From: Leptospira dzoumogneensis
GTDB lineage: Bacteria; Spirochaetota; Leptospiria; Leptospirales; Leptospiraceae
Length of the DNA: 64,000 nt
NCBI RefSeq assembly: GCF_004770895.1
Contig: NZ_RQHS01000005.1
Coordinates: forward strand, 434,001 to 498,000
Direction: 5' to 3'
Positions 1 to 9,040 of the stretch are shown one piece after another. Each line of letters starts with the position of its first letter. Position 1 is the stretch's first letter. The notes beneath the pieces were generated by a model. It ran no database searches. It was not told where the DNA came from and was given only the letters and a program-made list of their open reading frames with translations. The translations under genes were made by a program, and so were the position numbers.

Positions 1-508
1 GAATATAGGAGCTGGAAAGTTTTGTAGCGCCTAAAAAAACGGGATCCAATTTTTCCAAATCGTATCCGTATTCGGAGGAGTATTTTTTGAGAAGTTCATA
101 ATCTCCTCTTCTACCTTTTCCGAAACAATGATTGAATCCTATCAGAATGGATTTTGCTCCTAGTTCGTTGATTAGGATTTCTTTTAAGAAGGTTTCCGCC
201 TCGATTTGGGCGAATTCCAAAGTGAATGGGACAACGACTAGCCAATCGATACCGTATGATTCTATTAAATTTTCCTTATCTGCTTGGGTGGTAATCCCTC
301 CCAGGTCCTTGTCTTTTCCTAAAACAAGAGCAGGGTTGGGATGATAGGTGATAACGCAGGAGGGGAGACCTTTTTCCAGGGAAATTTCCTTGGTTCTTTC
401 TAAAAGAGCCTGGTGGCCCAGATGGATCCCGTCAAAATTCCCCAAAGTTACGACTGTGGAAGTCTTTAGGTTGCTTTTTAAGTTCTCCAGACTTCTAAGA
501 ATTTTCAA
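1..508 (-). CDS. ribF: Bifunctional riboflavin kinase/FMN adenylyltransferase, N-terminal part (cut by window edge)
   Basis: RibF phosphorylates riboflavin to FMN and adenylates FMN to FAD. The reverse strand reads TVVTLGNFDGIHLGHQ near the N-terminus, the nucleotidyltransferase HxGH signature of the FAD synthetase domain. It continues with VITYHPNP, FVVPFT-like and IGFNHCFGKGRRGD stretches typical of this domain. The C-terminal kinase domain lies beyond position 1. I chose the TTG at 508 because GGAG lies 6 bases upstream and an in-frame stop lies just before; a TTG at 520 is the alternative. About 169 of roughly 310 residues are present. It diverges from the secreted-protein gene at 544. 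Confidence 0.9.
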   Translation of the reverse strand, partial: MKILRSLENLKSNLKTSTVVTLGNFDGIHLGHQALLERTKEISLEKGLPSCVITYHPNPALVLGKDKDLGGITTQADKENLIESYGIDWLVVVPFTLEFAQIEAETFLKEILINELGAKSILIGFNHCFGKGRRGDYELLKKYSSEYGYDLEKLDPVFLGATKLSSSYI

Positions 509-543
509 GTTTCTCTCCAAAGGACGGTCGATATTCTAAAAAG

Positions 544-1167
544 ATGGACTGGCGCCGAATTGCAATTCTCTTATTCTTAATTCTTGCCGCTGCCGGACAG
601 GGTCCGATCGGTCAGGAAAATCGGAAAACGAAAAATTTTGAGAATTTCTCCAAACCGATGGGGGGAGAAAACTATATTTCCGAGGATTATAAAACCTTTC
701 CCGAACTTTCGATATGGGCCTATCATAACGGTTTGAAATTGGCTCCGGATAGAAAGGATCCTGCTCCCGGCGCCGGGACGGGACGCCTATTCGATAACCA
801 ATGTAAAATGGTCCCGGAAACTGGGTTGGATATCCTACTCATCGCCGATCCGAACAGAAAAGACATTATCTACGTTTATTTTGATCTCACACTATTCTCC
901 AAAACGGAAAATGCGGCGATTTTGCCGGATAGGGAACTCAGGATTTCCGCAAATGGGATCCTAAAAAGAACGATCCGCTTTCCGGACGCGAATTTATACT
1001 CAAAGTCCATCTATGCAGTAACTCCTCCAGTCTATATCACTGTAGATCCGTCCGAGTTGAGAGAAGGCAGACTGAATTTGAATCTTACACCGCTGGCGGG
1101 AGAAAAGGGTAGGTTTTGGGGAGTTTGGGACGTGTTTTTGTCCTACACCGCCCCGGAATATCCATGA
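544..1167 (+). CDS. Secreted protein of unknown function
   Basis: This 207-residue protein has a short basic N-terminus (MDWRR) and a hydrophobic stretch to about residue 18 ending AAAG, which looks like a cleavable signal peptide. The mature part has no Cys-rich or catalytic motif that I recognise; it has one Cys and alternating hydrophobic stretches such as DIIYVYFDLTLFS, suggesting a beta-rich extracytoplasmic domain. It stands alone: ribF diverges upstream and the STAS gene converges downstream with 3 bases between the two ends. I know no function for it. Confidence 0.75.
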   Translation: MDWRRIAILLFLILAAAGQGPIGQENRKTKNFENFSKPMGGENYISEDYKTFPELSIWAYHNGLKLAPDRKDPAPGAGTGRLFDNQCKMVPETGLDILLIADPNRKDIIYVYFDLTLFSKTENAAILPDRELRISANGILKRTIRFPDANLYSKSIYAVTPPVYITVDPSELREGRLNLNLTPLAGEKGRFWGVWDVFLSYTAPEYP

Positions 1168-1170
1168 AGA

Positions 1171-1503
1171 TCAGGGAAACTGGCTAGTGAACTCGGACTC
1201 TGAAAGAGTTTGGAAATAAGAAGTCAATCCCGCTACTTTGAAAACTTTTTCGATCGCAGGTTTCATGTTCGCGATGAAAAATTTTCCGCTCAATTCTTGG
1301 ACATAATTCAGTTGTTTAATCAACATCCCGATCCCGGAGGAATCGATATAGTTTAACTTTTCCAGGTTGATCACAACGTTATTGTTGGTTCGATCAATGT
1401 TCTGTTCGAAAAAGTTTTTGAGATCTATGGACGTATAGATGTCCAGGCTCCCGGAGAGGCTGATTATATTTGTTTCGCTGGATTTTCTAATGCTGATTTC
1501 CAT
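1171..1503 (-). CDS. STAS-domain anti-sigma-factor antagonist (SpoIIAA/RsbV-like)
   Basis: A single STAS domain fills the 110 residues. The phosphorylatable serine motif NYIDSSGIGML (Ser55/Ser56) sits after a strand NNVVINLEKL, as in SpoIIAA and RsbV. Such proteins bind an RsbW/SpoIIAB-type ATPase kinase and are switched by serine phosphorylation. No kinase or phosphatase gene is adjacent. An RsbW-like ATPase lies elsewhere in the window (29017-29688), but a partnership is only a guess. The ATG at 1503 has GGAAGGGACGG-like purines just upstream. It converges on the secreted-protein gene ending at 1167. Confidence 0.93.
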   Translation of the reverse strand: MEISIRKSSETNIISLSGSLDIYTSIDLKNFFEQNIDRTNNNVVINLEKLNYIDSSGIGMLIKQLNYVQELSGKFFIANMKPAIEKVFKVAGLTSYFQTLSESEFTSQFP

Positions 1504-1621
1504 ATCCGTCCCTTCCCTTTTCGTAGAATCCGGCCGGAATTCAACGAATTTTTAGGAAAAATCCGGGCTTTTTGACGGAATGGACGACACTAATTATAGG
1601 AAATCGTCCGGAATCATACGA

Positions 1622-2314
1622 ATGAAGAAACCGTTCATCTTACTTCTTTTGATCTTCTTATTCAGTTGGGAAATATTTTCTCAGGACTTCGAGAAGGACG
1701 GTCAGATCAAAATTCTTCCTTACGAACCTTTGCAGGTCCGTGACATAGAAGGACTCACAAAAGATATCAAGGATTTCCATAAAAGGATCGAGGATATGCT
1801 CCCTTTCCTGAACAGTCGGAAAAAAATTATTGATAATGAGTATTTCCAGTTTGTTCCTGCGATGGAAAATTTTAACTTCCCGGTCCGCGACAGATTTTTA
1901 GTAGATAAAAAGTTTTATTTAAAAGTTTCAGGGGGAGAAGGTTCCCTAAAACTAGATGGAGTCCGCTTCATCACCCGAAAATCACTGGTTACTAAACTCA
2001 GACCGATCAACGACGAGATCGGAGAGTTAAAAAACGAGAAGGTTATAGCCTCCGATATTTCTAGCATTGTTTTAGTCGTAAAAAGAAAAACGGATGCGGG
2101 AACAAAAGAAGAAGTATATAATCTAGGAAATATCAGAAGCCCGTACCAAAGAGTCAAGTTTGTACGTTCCTATCGAGACAATCTTGCAGAAGTGGTCCAA
2201 GCAATAGACAAATATGTGGAAGGAACGATCCGAGCAGACAGAAAGGATGTGGATACCATGCTGGACGGTTTGGAAGGCGGCGGTTCCTACCAGGAATATA
2301 ATTCGAATCGTTAA
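1622..2314 (+). CDS. Secreted protein of unknown function with coiled-coil character
   Basis: The frame is open from 1580, but I chose the ATG at 1622. The protein then begins MKKPFILLLLIFLFSWEIFSQ, a clean signal peptide with probable cleavage after FSQ. The mature part is charged, with helical segments such as DIEGLTKDIKDFHKRIEDM near residues 45-65, and a beta-rich middle (FYLKVSGGEGSLKLDGVRF). It lacks Cys residues. It probably acts in the periplasm or outer membrane. The J-domain gene follows after 27 bases and may be cotranscribed. No family is recognised. Confidence 0.75.
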   Translation: MKKPFILLLLIFLFSWEIFSQDFEKDGQIKILPYEPLQVRDIEGLTKDIKDFHKRIEDMLPFLNSRKKIIDNEYFQFVPAMENFNFPVRDRFLVDKKFYLKVSGGEGSLKLDGVRFITRKSLVTKLRPINDEIGELKNEKVIASDISSIVLVVKRKTDAGTKEEVYNLGNIRSPYQRVKFVRSYRDNLAEVVQAIDKYVEGTIRADRKDVDTMLDGLEGGGSYQEYNSNR

Positions 2315-2341
2315 ACCGATTTTAGAGTCTAAAATTTTACC

Positions 2342-3010
2342 ATGAGTTCGGCCTGGACAGATCATTATCGGGTTCTGGGCCTGAACTACGGTGCAAGCCT
2401 TGAATCTATCAAACATAGATATAGGGAGCTCGCCAAAATTTTCCATCCGGACAATCGGCTCACAGGCTCCAAACCAGTATTCTTGAAAGTTTTGGAATCG
2501 TATCAGGTACTTTCCAAACCGGAAGAACGTTCTCGTTTCGATCAAGAATTTAAGATCCGAAAGAAGGAAGAACATGCAAAAAACGGAATATATCTTATTC
2601 CGCCTTCCAGGATCTTATTCGCTACCCAAGCAGTTGAATTTGCAAGAAGGGGCCTTCTTCGCGCCGGAATGAGAAGCAGGGATCGCAAAAAATACACCGG
2701 CATCTATCATGATATTCGGATCTGCCTCAAACCGGAAGAGTTATTGGGTAGAATATTCGCAGCCATTCCTTTAGTAGTCAGATCCATTTGCCCGGAATGT
2801 AGAGGTTCCGATCTGAACTGCGCTTCTTGCGGCGGAAAGGGATCCTATAAAAGTTATAGATACCTAAAATGGAGTCCGGAACCGGGGAGTTTGATCCCCG
2901 GCAGGATCTATACTTTGGACTTATCCGGATTTCGCCCAGACGTATTTACTCATTTCAAGAAGAGAATCTTAAAAGTTAAAATTGAACTCTTCCAGGGTCA
3001 AAAAAAATAG
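2342..3010 (+). CDS. J-domain protein with one short zinc-ribbon-like segment
   Basis: Residues 7-70 form a J domain with the HPD tripeptide at 35-37 (AKIFHPDN) between two helices, so it should stimulate the ATPase of a DnaK-type Hsp70. Unlike DnaJ it has no Gly/Phe linker. Residues 150-163 carry only two CxxC pairs (CPEC and CASC), against the four repeats of a DnaJ zinc domain, and the C-terminal substrate domain is short (222 residues in all). It is therefore an atypical co-chaperone rather than DnaJ itself. manA follows after 6 bases, suggesting shared transcription. Confidence 0.88.
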   Translation: MSSAWTDHYRVLGLNYGASLESIKHRYRELAKIFHPDNRLTGSKPVFLKVLESYQVLSKPEERSRFDQEFKIRKKEEHAKNGIYLIPPSRILFATQAVEFARRGLLRAGMRSRDRKKYTGIYHDIRICLKPEELLGRIFAAIPLVVRSICPECRGSDLNCASCGGKGSYKSYRYLKWSPEPGSLIPGRIYTLDLSGFRPDVFTHFKKRILKVKIELFQGQKK

Positions 3011-3016
3011 GCATAT

Positions 3017-4003
3017 ATGCAGAAGGTTTTCAAATTCGAGCCTATCTATAAGGAAAAAGTCTGGGGCGGTAGAAAATTAGAAACCGTATTGGGGCGATCC
3101 ATCCCTTCGGGTGATATTGGAGAGTCTTGGGAGATTTCGGATTACGGTTCGGATCTTTCCAGAATTACGAACGGAGAATGTTCCGGAAAAACTTTCAGAG
3201 AGGTATATACTTCCGATCCAGACTTAGTTCTCGGAAAACCTTTTAAAGGACAAAGTTTTCCTTTATTGATCAAATTGATCGATGCTAAAGAAAAATTATC
3301 AGTACAAGTACATCCGGATGACGCATATGCGGAGAAGTTTGATCCTGAAAGTGCAGGCAAAAAAGAAGCTTGGACAGTTTTACAAGCAGACAAAGGCTCC
3401 AAACTAGTTTGTGGATTTTCTAAACAAACGAATAAAGAAGAATTTTCCGAATACGTACAGACAAATCGTGTAGAGGAAATTTTAAACGAAGTAGAAGTAA
3501 AGGAACTGGATTCTTTTCTTCTGAACCCGGGAAGGATTCACGCAATAGGCGGTGGAATTCTTTTGATGGAAGTCCAACAATCTTCCGATTCCACTTATAG
3601 AGTGTATGATTACGGAAGACCAAGAGAGTTACATCTTAAAAAAGCGTTGGATGTTTTGGATTTTTCTTCCGCAGATCCTAAGGACAGACTTGTTCCTAAA
3701 CAAATTGATTCTTTCGAATTCTCTCGTTCCGTTTTGACTGCGAATGATAAGTTCAGAATGGAAATTTTAGAGATAGATTCTAATAAGAAATTTTCTCTTC
3801 CTTCTTTTTCATCCGAGCCGGTGTTCCATGTTTTGATGGTATTGAGTGGAGAATGTAAATTAGAAGATCTGGATCTGAAAACTGGAGATACCGTTTTAGT
3901 CACAGCTTCAGGTATTAAAGAAGGAGTCACTTGCGAATCCAAATCTTCTTTCTTACGTTTGGCTTGGTCCGGTCCGGGTTCCGACTGGATCCAGTATTCT
4001 TGA
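3017..4003 (+). CDS. manA: Mannose-6-phosphate isomerase, class I
   Basis: The enzyme interconverts mannose-6-phosphate and fructose-6-phosphate and feeds GDP-mannose synthesis for surface polysaccharide. The 328 residues match small bacterial class I enzymes: KEKVWGG near residue 12, the zinc-binding SVQVHPDD motif (His99), and the later LNPGRIHAIGGGILLMEVQQSSDSTYRVYDYGR-type region holding the remaining zinc ligand and catalytic Arg. The C-terminal cupin part follows. The start ATG at 3017 lies 6 bases after the J-domain gene. The HNH gene begins 2 bases downstream, so the three genes are probably one transcript. Confidence 0.95.
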   Translation: MQKVFKFEPIYKEKVWGGRKLETVLGRSIPSGDIGESWEISDYGSDLSRITNGECSGKTFREVYTSDPDLVLGKPFKGQSFPLLIKLIDAKEKLSVQVHPDDAYAEKFDPESAGKKEAWTVLQADKGSKLVCGFSKQTNKEEFSEYVQTNRVEEILNEVEVKELDSFLLNPGRIHAIGGGILLMEVQQSSDSTYRVYDYGRPRELHLKKALDVLDFSSADPKDRLVPKQIDSFEFSRSVLTANDKFRMEILEIDSNKKFSLPSFSSEPVFHVLMVLSGECKLEDLDLKTGDTVLVTASGIKEGVTCESKSSFLRLAWSGPGSDWIQYS

Positions 4004-4005
4004 GT

Positions 4006-4296
4006 ATGAACGGCCCAGGAGAATATTCGGAAGAGCCTCTGCTTTGGGTCAGCGAATCCGAGATCAAAAAACAAAGACAGATCGCAAAAGAATTACGCAA
4101 AACTCCCTGGTGGAGAAAGAAAAAAGCGGACGGGATCTGTCATTACTGCGGTAAAAAATTTCCACCTGACGAACTCACTATGGATCATCTGATTCCTTTG
4201 GCAAAAGGTGGAAAGTCTATCAAAGCGAATTTGGTCCCTGCTTGTAAAGACTGCAATAATTCCAAAAAGAATAAACTTCCTTTCGAAGAATTCTGA
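4006..4296 (+). CDS. Small HNH endonuclease-family protein
   Basis: The 96-residue protein has a complete HNH core: zinc Cys pair C45xxC48, the DH dipeptide at 60-61 (TMDHLIPLAKGG), Asn75, and a second pair C80xxC83 followed by NNSKKNK. This arrangement is that of HNH nucleases resembling McrA and phage homing enzymes. The frame extends upstream to 3931, but the ATG at 4006 gives a protein that begins 2 bases after manA. Stand-alone HNH proteins of this size are widespread and mostly uncharacterised. The role (DNA repair, restriction or other) is not visible from the context. Confidence 0.9.
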   Translation: MNGPGEYSEEPLLWVSESEIKKQRQIAKELRKTPWWRKKKADGICHYCGKKFPPDELTMDHLIPLAKGGKSIKANLVPACKDCNNSKKNKLPFEEF

Positions 4297-4301
4297 TCTT
4301 C

Positions 4302-4514
4302 TCACCAACAATGTGTGTGGTATACTGCTTCTAAAAGATATAGATCGCAGACTGTCTTATTGTTCTGATCGGCCAAACAACCGGTTTGCAGCATCTCTGA
4401 GGTCTTTTTGTCGCTTGGAGTTGCTCTTCTGCAGTCCTGTTTTCCTCCGGAATTACAGTCGTAAGATCCGAATAGAACAATTAATATAAAAATAAAAAAG
4501 AATATATTACGCAT
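4302..4514 (-). CDS. Small Cys-rich secreted protein or lipoprotein
   Basis: Starting at the ATG at 4514, the 70-residue product has a strongly hydrophobic N-terminus (MRNIFFFIFILIVLFGSYDC) and then a short hydrophilic part with four more Cys. The first Cys could be a lipidation site, but YDC is a poor lipobox. It may instead be secreted with disulfides. It starts 10 bases after the stop of the histidine kinase gene on the same strand, so it may be read from that transcript. No homologous family is recognised. Confidence 0.6.
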   Translation of the reverse strand: MRNIFFFIFILIVLFGSYDCNSGGKQDCRRATPSDKKTSEMLQTGCLADQNNKTVCDLYLLEAVYHTHCW

Positions 4515-4524
4515 TTTGAATGAA

Positions 4525-7011
4525 TTAGTCCGCAGGTTTAGGTCTACTCTGTACATATCTTTCTAAAAATAGGATCCAATCCCTTTTGAGAGAAGGTTTT
4601 TTGAGATAAGAATCGAATCCTGAACTTTCGAAAAATTCTTCCGAGCCCGGTAAAGCGTGCGCTGTCCAAGCCACCAAATAAGGAGGATGAGCGAAAGTTT
4701 CCTTAATTTTTTTGGAAACTTCTAAGCCGCTGATATCCGGAAGATCTATATCTAAAAGTATGATCTCATAGTTTTCTCTGTCCAGTTGAGTGAGCGCATC
4801 TTTTCCCATTCCTAAAGAATGTACTTTCATCCCGAGTTTAGTGAGAATGTCGAATGCAACTCTCCTGGAAAATTCTTGGTCTTCCACGAGTAAAATTTTG
4901 AGCGGAGGTAGAACGATAGGCGGAGTTGTCTCTTCTTCCAATTCTTGTTTTTCAGGTTCTTCTTGAGGGAATGGAAGTAGGAAGGAAAATTTGGATCCCT
5001 TTCCCGGGGAACTCGTGATACGGATACTTCCTCCCATAAGTTCTACCAATTTTTTGGAAATGGTCAGGCCGAGTCCGCTTCCGCCGAATTTTCTAGCGAC
5101 GGAAGAGTCCGCTTGCACGAAAGGTTCGAATAATACTGCCGCTTGTTCTTCTGCGATACCTACTCCGTCATCTTCTACCCAGAATTCCAATACTCGGGAG
5201 AAAAGATCTTCTCCATAAAAACGAACTCCAAGGCAGACCTTTCCTCCGGAGCCTGTGAATTTGATCGCGTTACTCAAAAGATTTAAGAGTACTTGTTGGA
5301 TCCTTCCTTCGTCCCCTAAAAAGATCCCGGGATGATGTTCCGGATAAGATATATCTACTAAGACCCTTTTTTCTTCCGCTCTTGCTTTCACCACTCTGGA
5401 GGCTCTTTGCAGGACCGCAAAAGGATCAAAAGGCAGGATCTCCAACACGAAACGATGATTTTCTATTTTAGAAAGATCTAATAATTGGTTCACTAAATGG
5501 AGAAGGTTCTCTCCGGATGCTTGTATAATTTCCGCGTACTCTTTTTGCTCTTGGGTCAAAGAAGTTTCAGAAAGAAGATTAGAAGTTCCCAAAAGTCCGT
5601 TCAAAGGAGTGCGGATCTCATGACTCATGATCGCCAAGAAATCGTATCTGTATTTCGCTTCCCATTCCGCTTTTTCCTTTGCGGCGGTAAGTTGTACTGT
5701 TCTGGACTCTACCTTATTTTCCAGTTCCGTTTTGAGTTCATTCAGGTTCTGGTTTGCGATCTGCAGCCCCTTCTCCGCTTCCATAGAAGTTCTTAAAACT
5801 CTGGAGAAGGAGAATGAAAATCCTAAACTATGGAAGAATATGAACAAAAAGATCGCCGGGGCTAATATATAATGGTTATTTAATATATAATTAGAGGATA
5901 GAATATCGTTTATTCCTGCGATGATTATAAAAGAGATCCCAACTAAGAAAAATCTGGAACCCGGTCTTGCATGAATGACCGCTCTGGCGCATCCCAATAA
6001 AGTATAAGCCCCGCCTATTAGGATCGTAAATTGGAAAGGGAAGAGTAATCTTGCATAATATTCTGCAGGCAATACCAGAGTAGGAATTGCGAATAATAAC
6101 ATCACGATCAGAGAGATCTTTTCCGTTTTTGGGTGGAAATCCTGTTTAAATGCAGTGGCAGAATAGGACAAAAATCCTGAACATAGAACATAGGTGCTTA
6201 GATATTCTAATCTATAACTGATCTCCCAAGGAACCTCAGGGAATATATAATTGAATAATCTATTTCCGGTCAGGAAAAAACGGAATACCGAAGCTAAGGA
6301 GAATAGCGCAAAATACAATTGGCTTTTTTCTTCTCTTGTTCTGATAAAAGCCATGATCTGATAGATCGCAAGCACCAAAACCGCAGCGGAACTTGCAATA
6401 TCCACCGCTTGGCTAGAATGCAATTTTTTTAATATAAGAGAAGGTATTCCTATCTCAGGAGTAAACCAAAGGCCTCCATTGATATGGGCGAAGTTGGAGA
6501 TCTCGAAATCCAATCTTTTCAGATTTTGGGGAAGAAGAACCAGTGAAGTTTGCAGGAACGGAACCGAAGTCTCCGGAGTTTTTCCCACTTTTCCAACGGT
6601 TTCTAAAAGTTTTCCATCCGCGTAAATTGAGTAAGATGTTCCTAGATCCGGAACTTTTAACATCAACTCAGGGCAATTTTCAGGAAGTTGTATCTGAAGA
6701 GAATAGGTCCCAAAACCTTTTCCATTCGGAAATAAAAGTTTACCTTCTTTTGCAAATTCGTTCCAGATCTGGGGAACTGGTGCGTAAATTTTCTCTTGGA
6801 TTTGTTGGGACTCAGGTTCCGAAGCCAAAAATTTTCCCGGAACCAATTCCCATTCTCCCCTTAGAGAAAGAATTTTTTTGTTCGGGTCCCAAGTTTTTGG
6901 ATCTAGTTTACCTTCTCGAATTTCTCCCAGATCATAATCTGCCCTTCCACAATTCCAAAAGAATAGAAGGCAGAGAATAAAAATCGGGAAAATTACGCGA
7001 TTCGAATACAT
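4525..7011 (-). CDS. Hybrid sensor histidine kinase with 7TM-DISM sensor and receiver domain
   Basis: The 828-residue protein has an N-terminal export signal ending FFWNC (a possible lipid anchor). An extracytoplasmic 7TMR-DISM domain (about 25-190) follows, then seven membrane helices (about 200-405) and a coiled coil (about 410-455). The HisKA domain has the phospho-acceptor His464 in FLAIMSHEIRTPLNG. The HATPase domain has the N box around NLLSNAIKFT (577-586), VEDDGVGI and GGSGLGLTISK. A C-terminal receiver has ILLVED, the acceptor Asp754 in ILLDIDLPDISG, Thr783 and a KKP near 804. The output partner is not adjacent. It starts near 7011, divergent from the DUF1292 gene. Confidence 0.95.
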   Translation of the reverse strand: MYSNRVIFPIFILCLLFFWNCGRADYDLGEIREGKLDPKTWDPNKKILSLRGEWELVPGKFLASEPESQQIQEKIYAPVPQIWNEFAKEGKLLFPNGKGFGTYSLQIQLPENCPELMLKVPDLGTSYSIYADGKLLETVGKVGKTPETSVPFLQTSLVLLPQNLKRLDFEISNFAHINGGLWFTPEIGIPSLILKKLHSSQAVDIASSAAVLVLAIYQIMAFIRTREEKSQLYFALFSLASVFRFFLTGNRLFNYIFPEVPWEISYRLEYLSTYVLCSGFLSYSATAFKQDFHPKTEKISLIVMLLFAIPTLVLPAEYYARLLFPFQFTILIGGAYTLLGCARAVIHARPGSRFFLVGISFIIIAGINDILSSNYILNNHYILAPAIFLFIFFHSLGFSFSFSRVLRTSMEAEKGLQIANQNLNELKTELENKVESRTVQLTAAKEKAEWEAKYRYDFLAIMSHEIRTPLNGLLGTSNLLSETSLTQEQKEYAEIIQASGENLLHLVNQLLDLSKIENHRFVLEILPFDPFAVLQRASRVVKARAEEKRVLVDISYPEHHPGIFLGDEGRIQQVLLNLLSNAIKFTGSGGKVCLGVRFYGEDLFSRVLEFWVEDDGVGIAEEQAAVLFEPFVQADSSVARKFGGSGLGLTISKKLVELMGGSIRITSSPGKGSKFSFLLPFPQEEPEKQELEEETTPPIVLPPLKILLVEDQEFSRRVAFDILTKLGMKVHSLGMGKDALTQLDRENYEIILLDIDLPDISGLEVSKKIKETFAHPPYLVAWTAHALPGSEEFFESSGFDSYLKKPSLKRDWILFLERYVQSRPKPAD

Positions 7012-7118
7012 AAATGACGGAATTCCATCCTATAAATGACGCATTTTCGAGTTTGTCCACCTTTTACGGCATAGCTGGATCCTTTTTTGGGCCGATCTTT
7101 ACGGTAAGGAAAGACTCT

Positions 7119-7457
7119 ATGCTGGAATCTTACGATAAGGAAACCGAATCTACGGAGCATGAGGAGCTGGGCGACGAGCTTCTGCACTTATTGGATGAGG
7201 ACGGAAATCCGTATTCTTTTATTGTGGGAGAAGTAGTAGAGTTAGACGAGCACCAATATTTTTTACTCATACCTTCCTCCGAAGATGAAACAGACTTCAT
7301 CAATCTGGATGTAGGGTTTTTAAAGGGAGAAGAAAGTTTCGGATACTTTGCCGTGAAGATAGAGGCGGACGAATTCGGAGAAGACAGATTGGTAGAAGTC
7401 ACGGACTCCAGAGAGTTGGAAGATTTATTGTACGAACTGAACTCAGACGTAGTCTAA
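7119..7457 (+). CDS. DUF1292-family acidic cytoplasmic protein
   Basis: The frame is open from 7014, but the ATG at 7119 has AAGGAAAG about 6 bases upstream and gives a 112-residue protein of the usual family size. The sequence is very acidic, with the pattern ELLHLLDEDGNPYSFIVGEVVELDEHQYFLLIP typical of DUF1292 (YrzB-like) proteins, followed by a second acidic half. The family's molecular role is unknown to me. It has its own promoter space (7012-7118) opposite the histidine kinase. Confidence 0.75.
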   Translation: MLESYDKETESTEHEELGDELLHLLDEDGNPYSFIVGEVVELDEHQYFLLIPSSEDETDFINLDVGFLKGEESFGYFAVKIEADEFGEDRLVEVTDSRELEDLLYELNSDVV

Positions 7458-7548
7458 TGGGTCCAATGGTTTTGATTTTTGTTTTGAAAATAGTTTTTTT
7501 CATATAAAAAGAAATCGCATAATTTTCAAAGGATTAGAATCTATCGTA

Positions 7549-9036
7549 GTGGAATTGAACGCTCTTAATTTCGAGTTTCAAATTTTAGCTCTTTCGAGCC
7601 TTATCATCTTAAGCATAGGTCTATTGCGCGTTTCCACAAAATTTGGAATTCCTTCTCTACTTATATTCTTAACGATCGGAATGTTGGCAGGTTCCGACGG
7701 CATTCTAAAGATCTGGTTTAACGACGCGGATCTGACCCGCAAGGTCGGTTCCATTGCACTAGCATTTATCTTATTCTCCGGAGGTCTGGAGACCGACTGG
7801 GTCAAGGTAAAACCCATACTCGGGAAAGGAATTTCTCTCGGGACATTGGGAGTACTTCTCACCTGCTTGTTCGTAGCCGTATTCGCAATTTTTGTAATGG
7901 GGTTCGATCCTATTATAGGATTTCTTTTGGGTGCGATCGTATCATCGACCGACGCTGCAGCTGTATTCAACGTTCTTAGAACCAGCAATATAGGTATGAG
8001 AAAAGGACTCACTTCTCTTTTAGAATTGGAGTCGGGAAGTAACGATCCACTCGCTGTTTTATTGACCACTTCCGTTTTAGGATTTGTGGGAACTTCTTCT
8101 CCTTCTTGGGATGCTTTAGCCTGGACTATCTTTCAACAATTCAGTTTAGGAATTATCTTAGGTCTACTTTTAGGATATTGGATCTATAGAGGTATGAACC
8201 GTATCAAACTGGATTATGAAGGTTTGTATCCGGTATTACTTTCAGCTTCCGTTCTGTTTGTATATGCTGCAACCGATTTGATCGGAGGGAACCCGTTCTT
8301 AGCGGTATATATCGCAGGGATTATTATAGGAAATAGATCCTTCGTTCACAAACGAAGTAATGTTCGTTTTATGGACGGGATTGCATGGTTGATGCAGATC
8401 GTGATGTTCCTTACCCTAGGACTTCTGGTATTTCCTTCTAAAATTCCTTCCGTTGCCGCGTTAGGAATCGCGTTTTCCGTTTTTCTAACCGTGATTGCGA
8501 GACCCGCGGCAGTGTTCCTGGCTCTCACTGGATTTAATGTAGATTGGAGAGAAAAACTTTTAGTCTCTTGGGTGGGATTAAGAGGTGCTGCTCCGATCAT
8601 TCTCGCGACATTCCCTTTTGCAAAACAACTCCCTGAATCGGAGATGATCTTTCATATAGTCTTCTTCACCGTATTAACTTCTTTGTTATTACAAGGATCT
8701 ACGATCCCGTTTGCAGTCCGAATTTTAGGACTCGAGGCAGCTTTGGAGCAAAGAGCTTCTTATCCATTCGAATTCGAGAACAAGGACAAGAGCGATACCC
8801 AACTACTGGAGTATATCGTTCCGTACGGTTCTGCATCGGTAGGTAAGTTCGTATACGAATTGGATTTCCCGGAAAACTCTTTGATCACCTTGATTTACAG
8901 GGGAGATTCTCACTTGGTCCCGACCGGTAAAACCAAGATGGAAGACGGAGATGTTCTTTTAGTTTTAACTCCTGAAGGTGCGGAAGATAAGATCCGTGAA
9001 ATTCTTTCCAGAATGGGAGAGAGAAAGGAAGTATAA
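7549..9036 (+). CDS. K+/H+ antiporter of the CPA1 family (NhaP2/CvrA-like) with C-terminal regulatory domain
   Basis: The first 395 residues form about 12 membrane helices of the sodium/proton exchanger fold. The signature SSTDAAAVFNVL (about 132-143) carries the ion-translocating Asp region, and ELESGSNDPLAV (about 159-170) the second conserved acidic region. Residues about 405-490 form a soluble TrkA_C-like domain. This layout matches potassium/proton antiporters that control cytoplasmic K+ and pH. The start is a GTG at 7549 with a rather distant AAAGGA, so it is not certain. The GT-C gene follows after 4 bases. Confidence 0.9.
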   Translation: MELNALNFEFQILALSSLIILSIGLLRVSTKFGIPSLLIFLTIGMLAGSDGILKIWFNDADLTRKVGSIALAFILFSGGLETDWVKVKPILGKGISLGTLGVLLTCLFVAVFAIFVMGFDPIIGFLLGAIVSSTDAAAVFNVLRTSNIGMRKGLTSLLELESGSNDPLAVLLTTSVLGFVGTSSPSWDALAWTIFQQFSLGIILGLLLGYWIYRGMNRIKLDYEGLYPVLLSASVLFVYAATDLIGGNPFLAVYIAGIIIGNRSFVHKRSNVRFMDGIAWLMQIVMFLTLGLLVFPSKIPSVAALGIAFSVFLTVIARPAAVFLALTGFNVDWREKLLVSWVGLRGAAPIILATFPFAKQLPESEMIFHIVFFTVLTSLLLQGSTIPFAVRILGLEAALEQRASYPFEFENKDKSDTQLLEYIVPYGSASVGKFVYELDFPENSLITLIYRGDSHLVPTGKTKMEDGDVLLVLTPEGAEDKIREILSRMGERKEV

Positions 9037-9040
9037 TTTA

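Noticed and set aside
2123..2575. Open frame of 150 codons on the minus strand
   Set aside because: It lies across the secreted-protein and J-domain genes, which have clear signal peptide and J-domain evidence on the plus strand.
7014..7118. Upstream N-terminal extension of the DUF1292 gene
   Set aside because: The ATG at 7119 has a better ribosome site, and the extension lies in the divergent promoter region of the histidine kinase.
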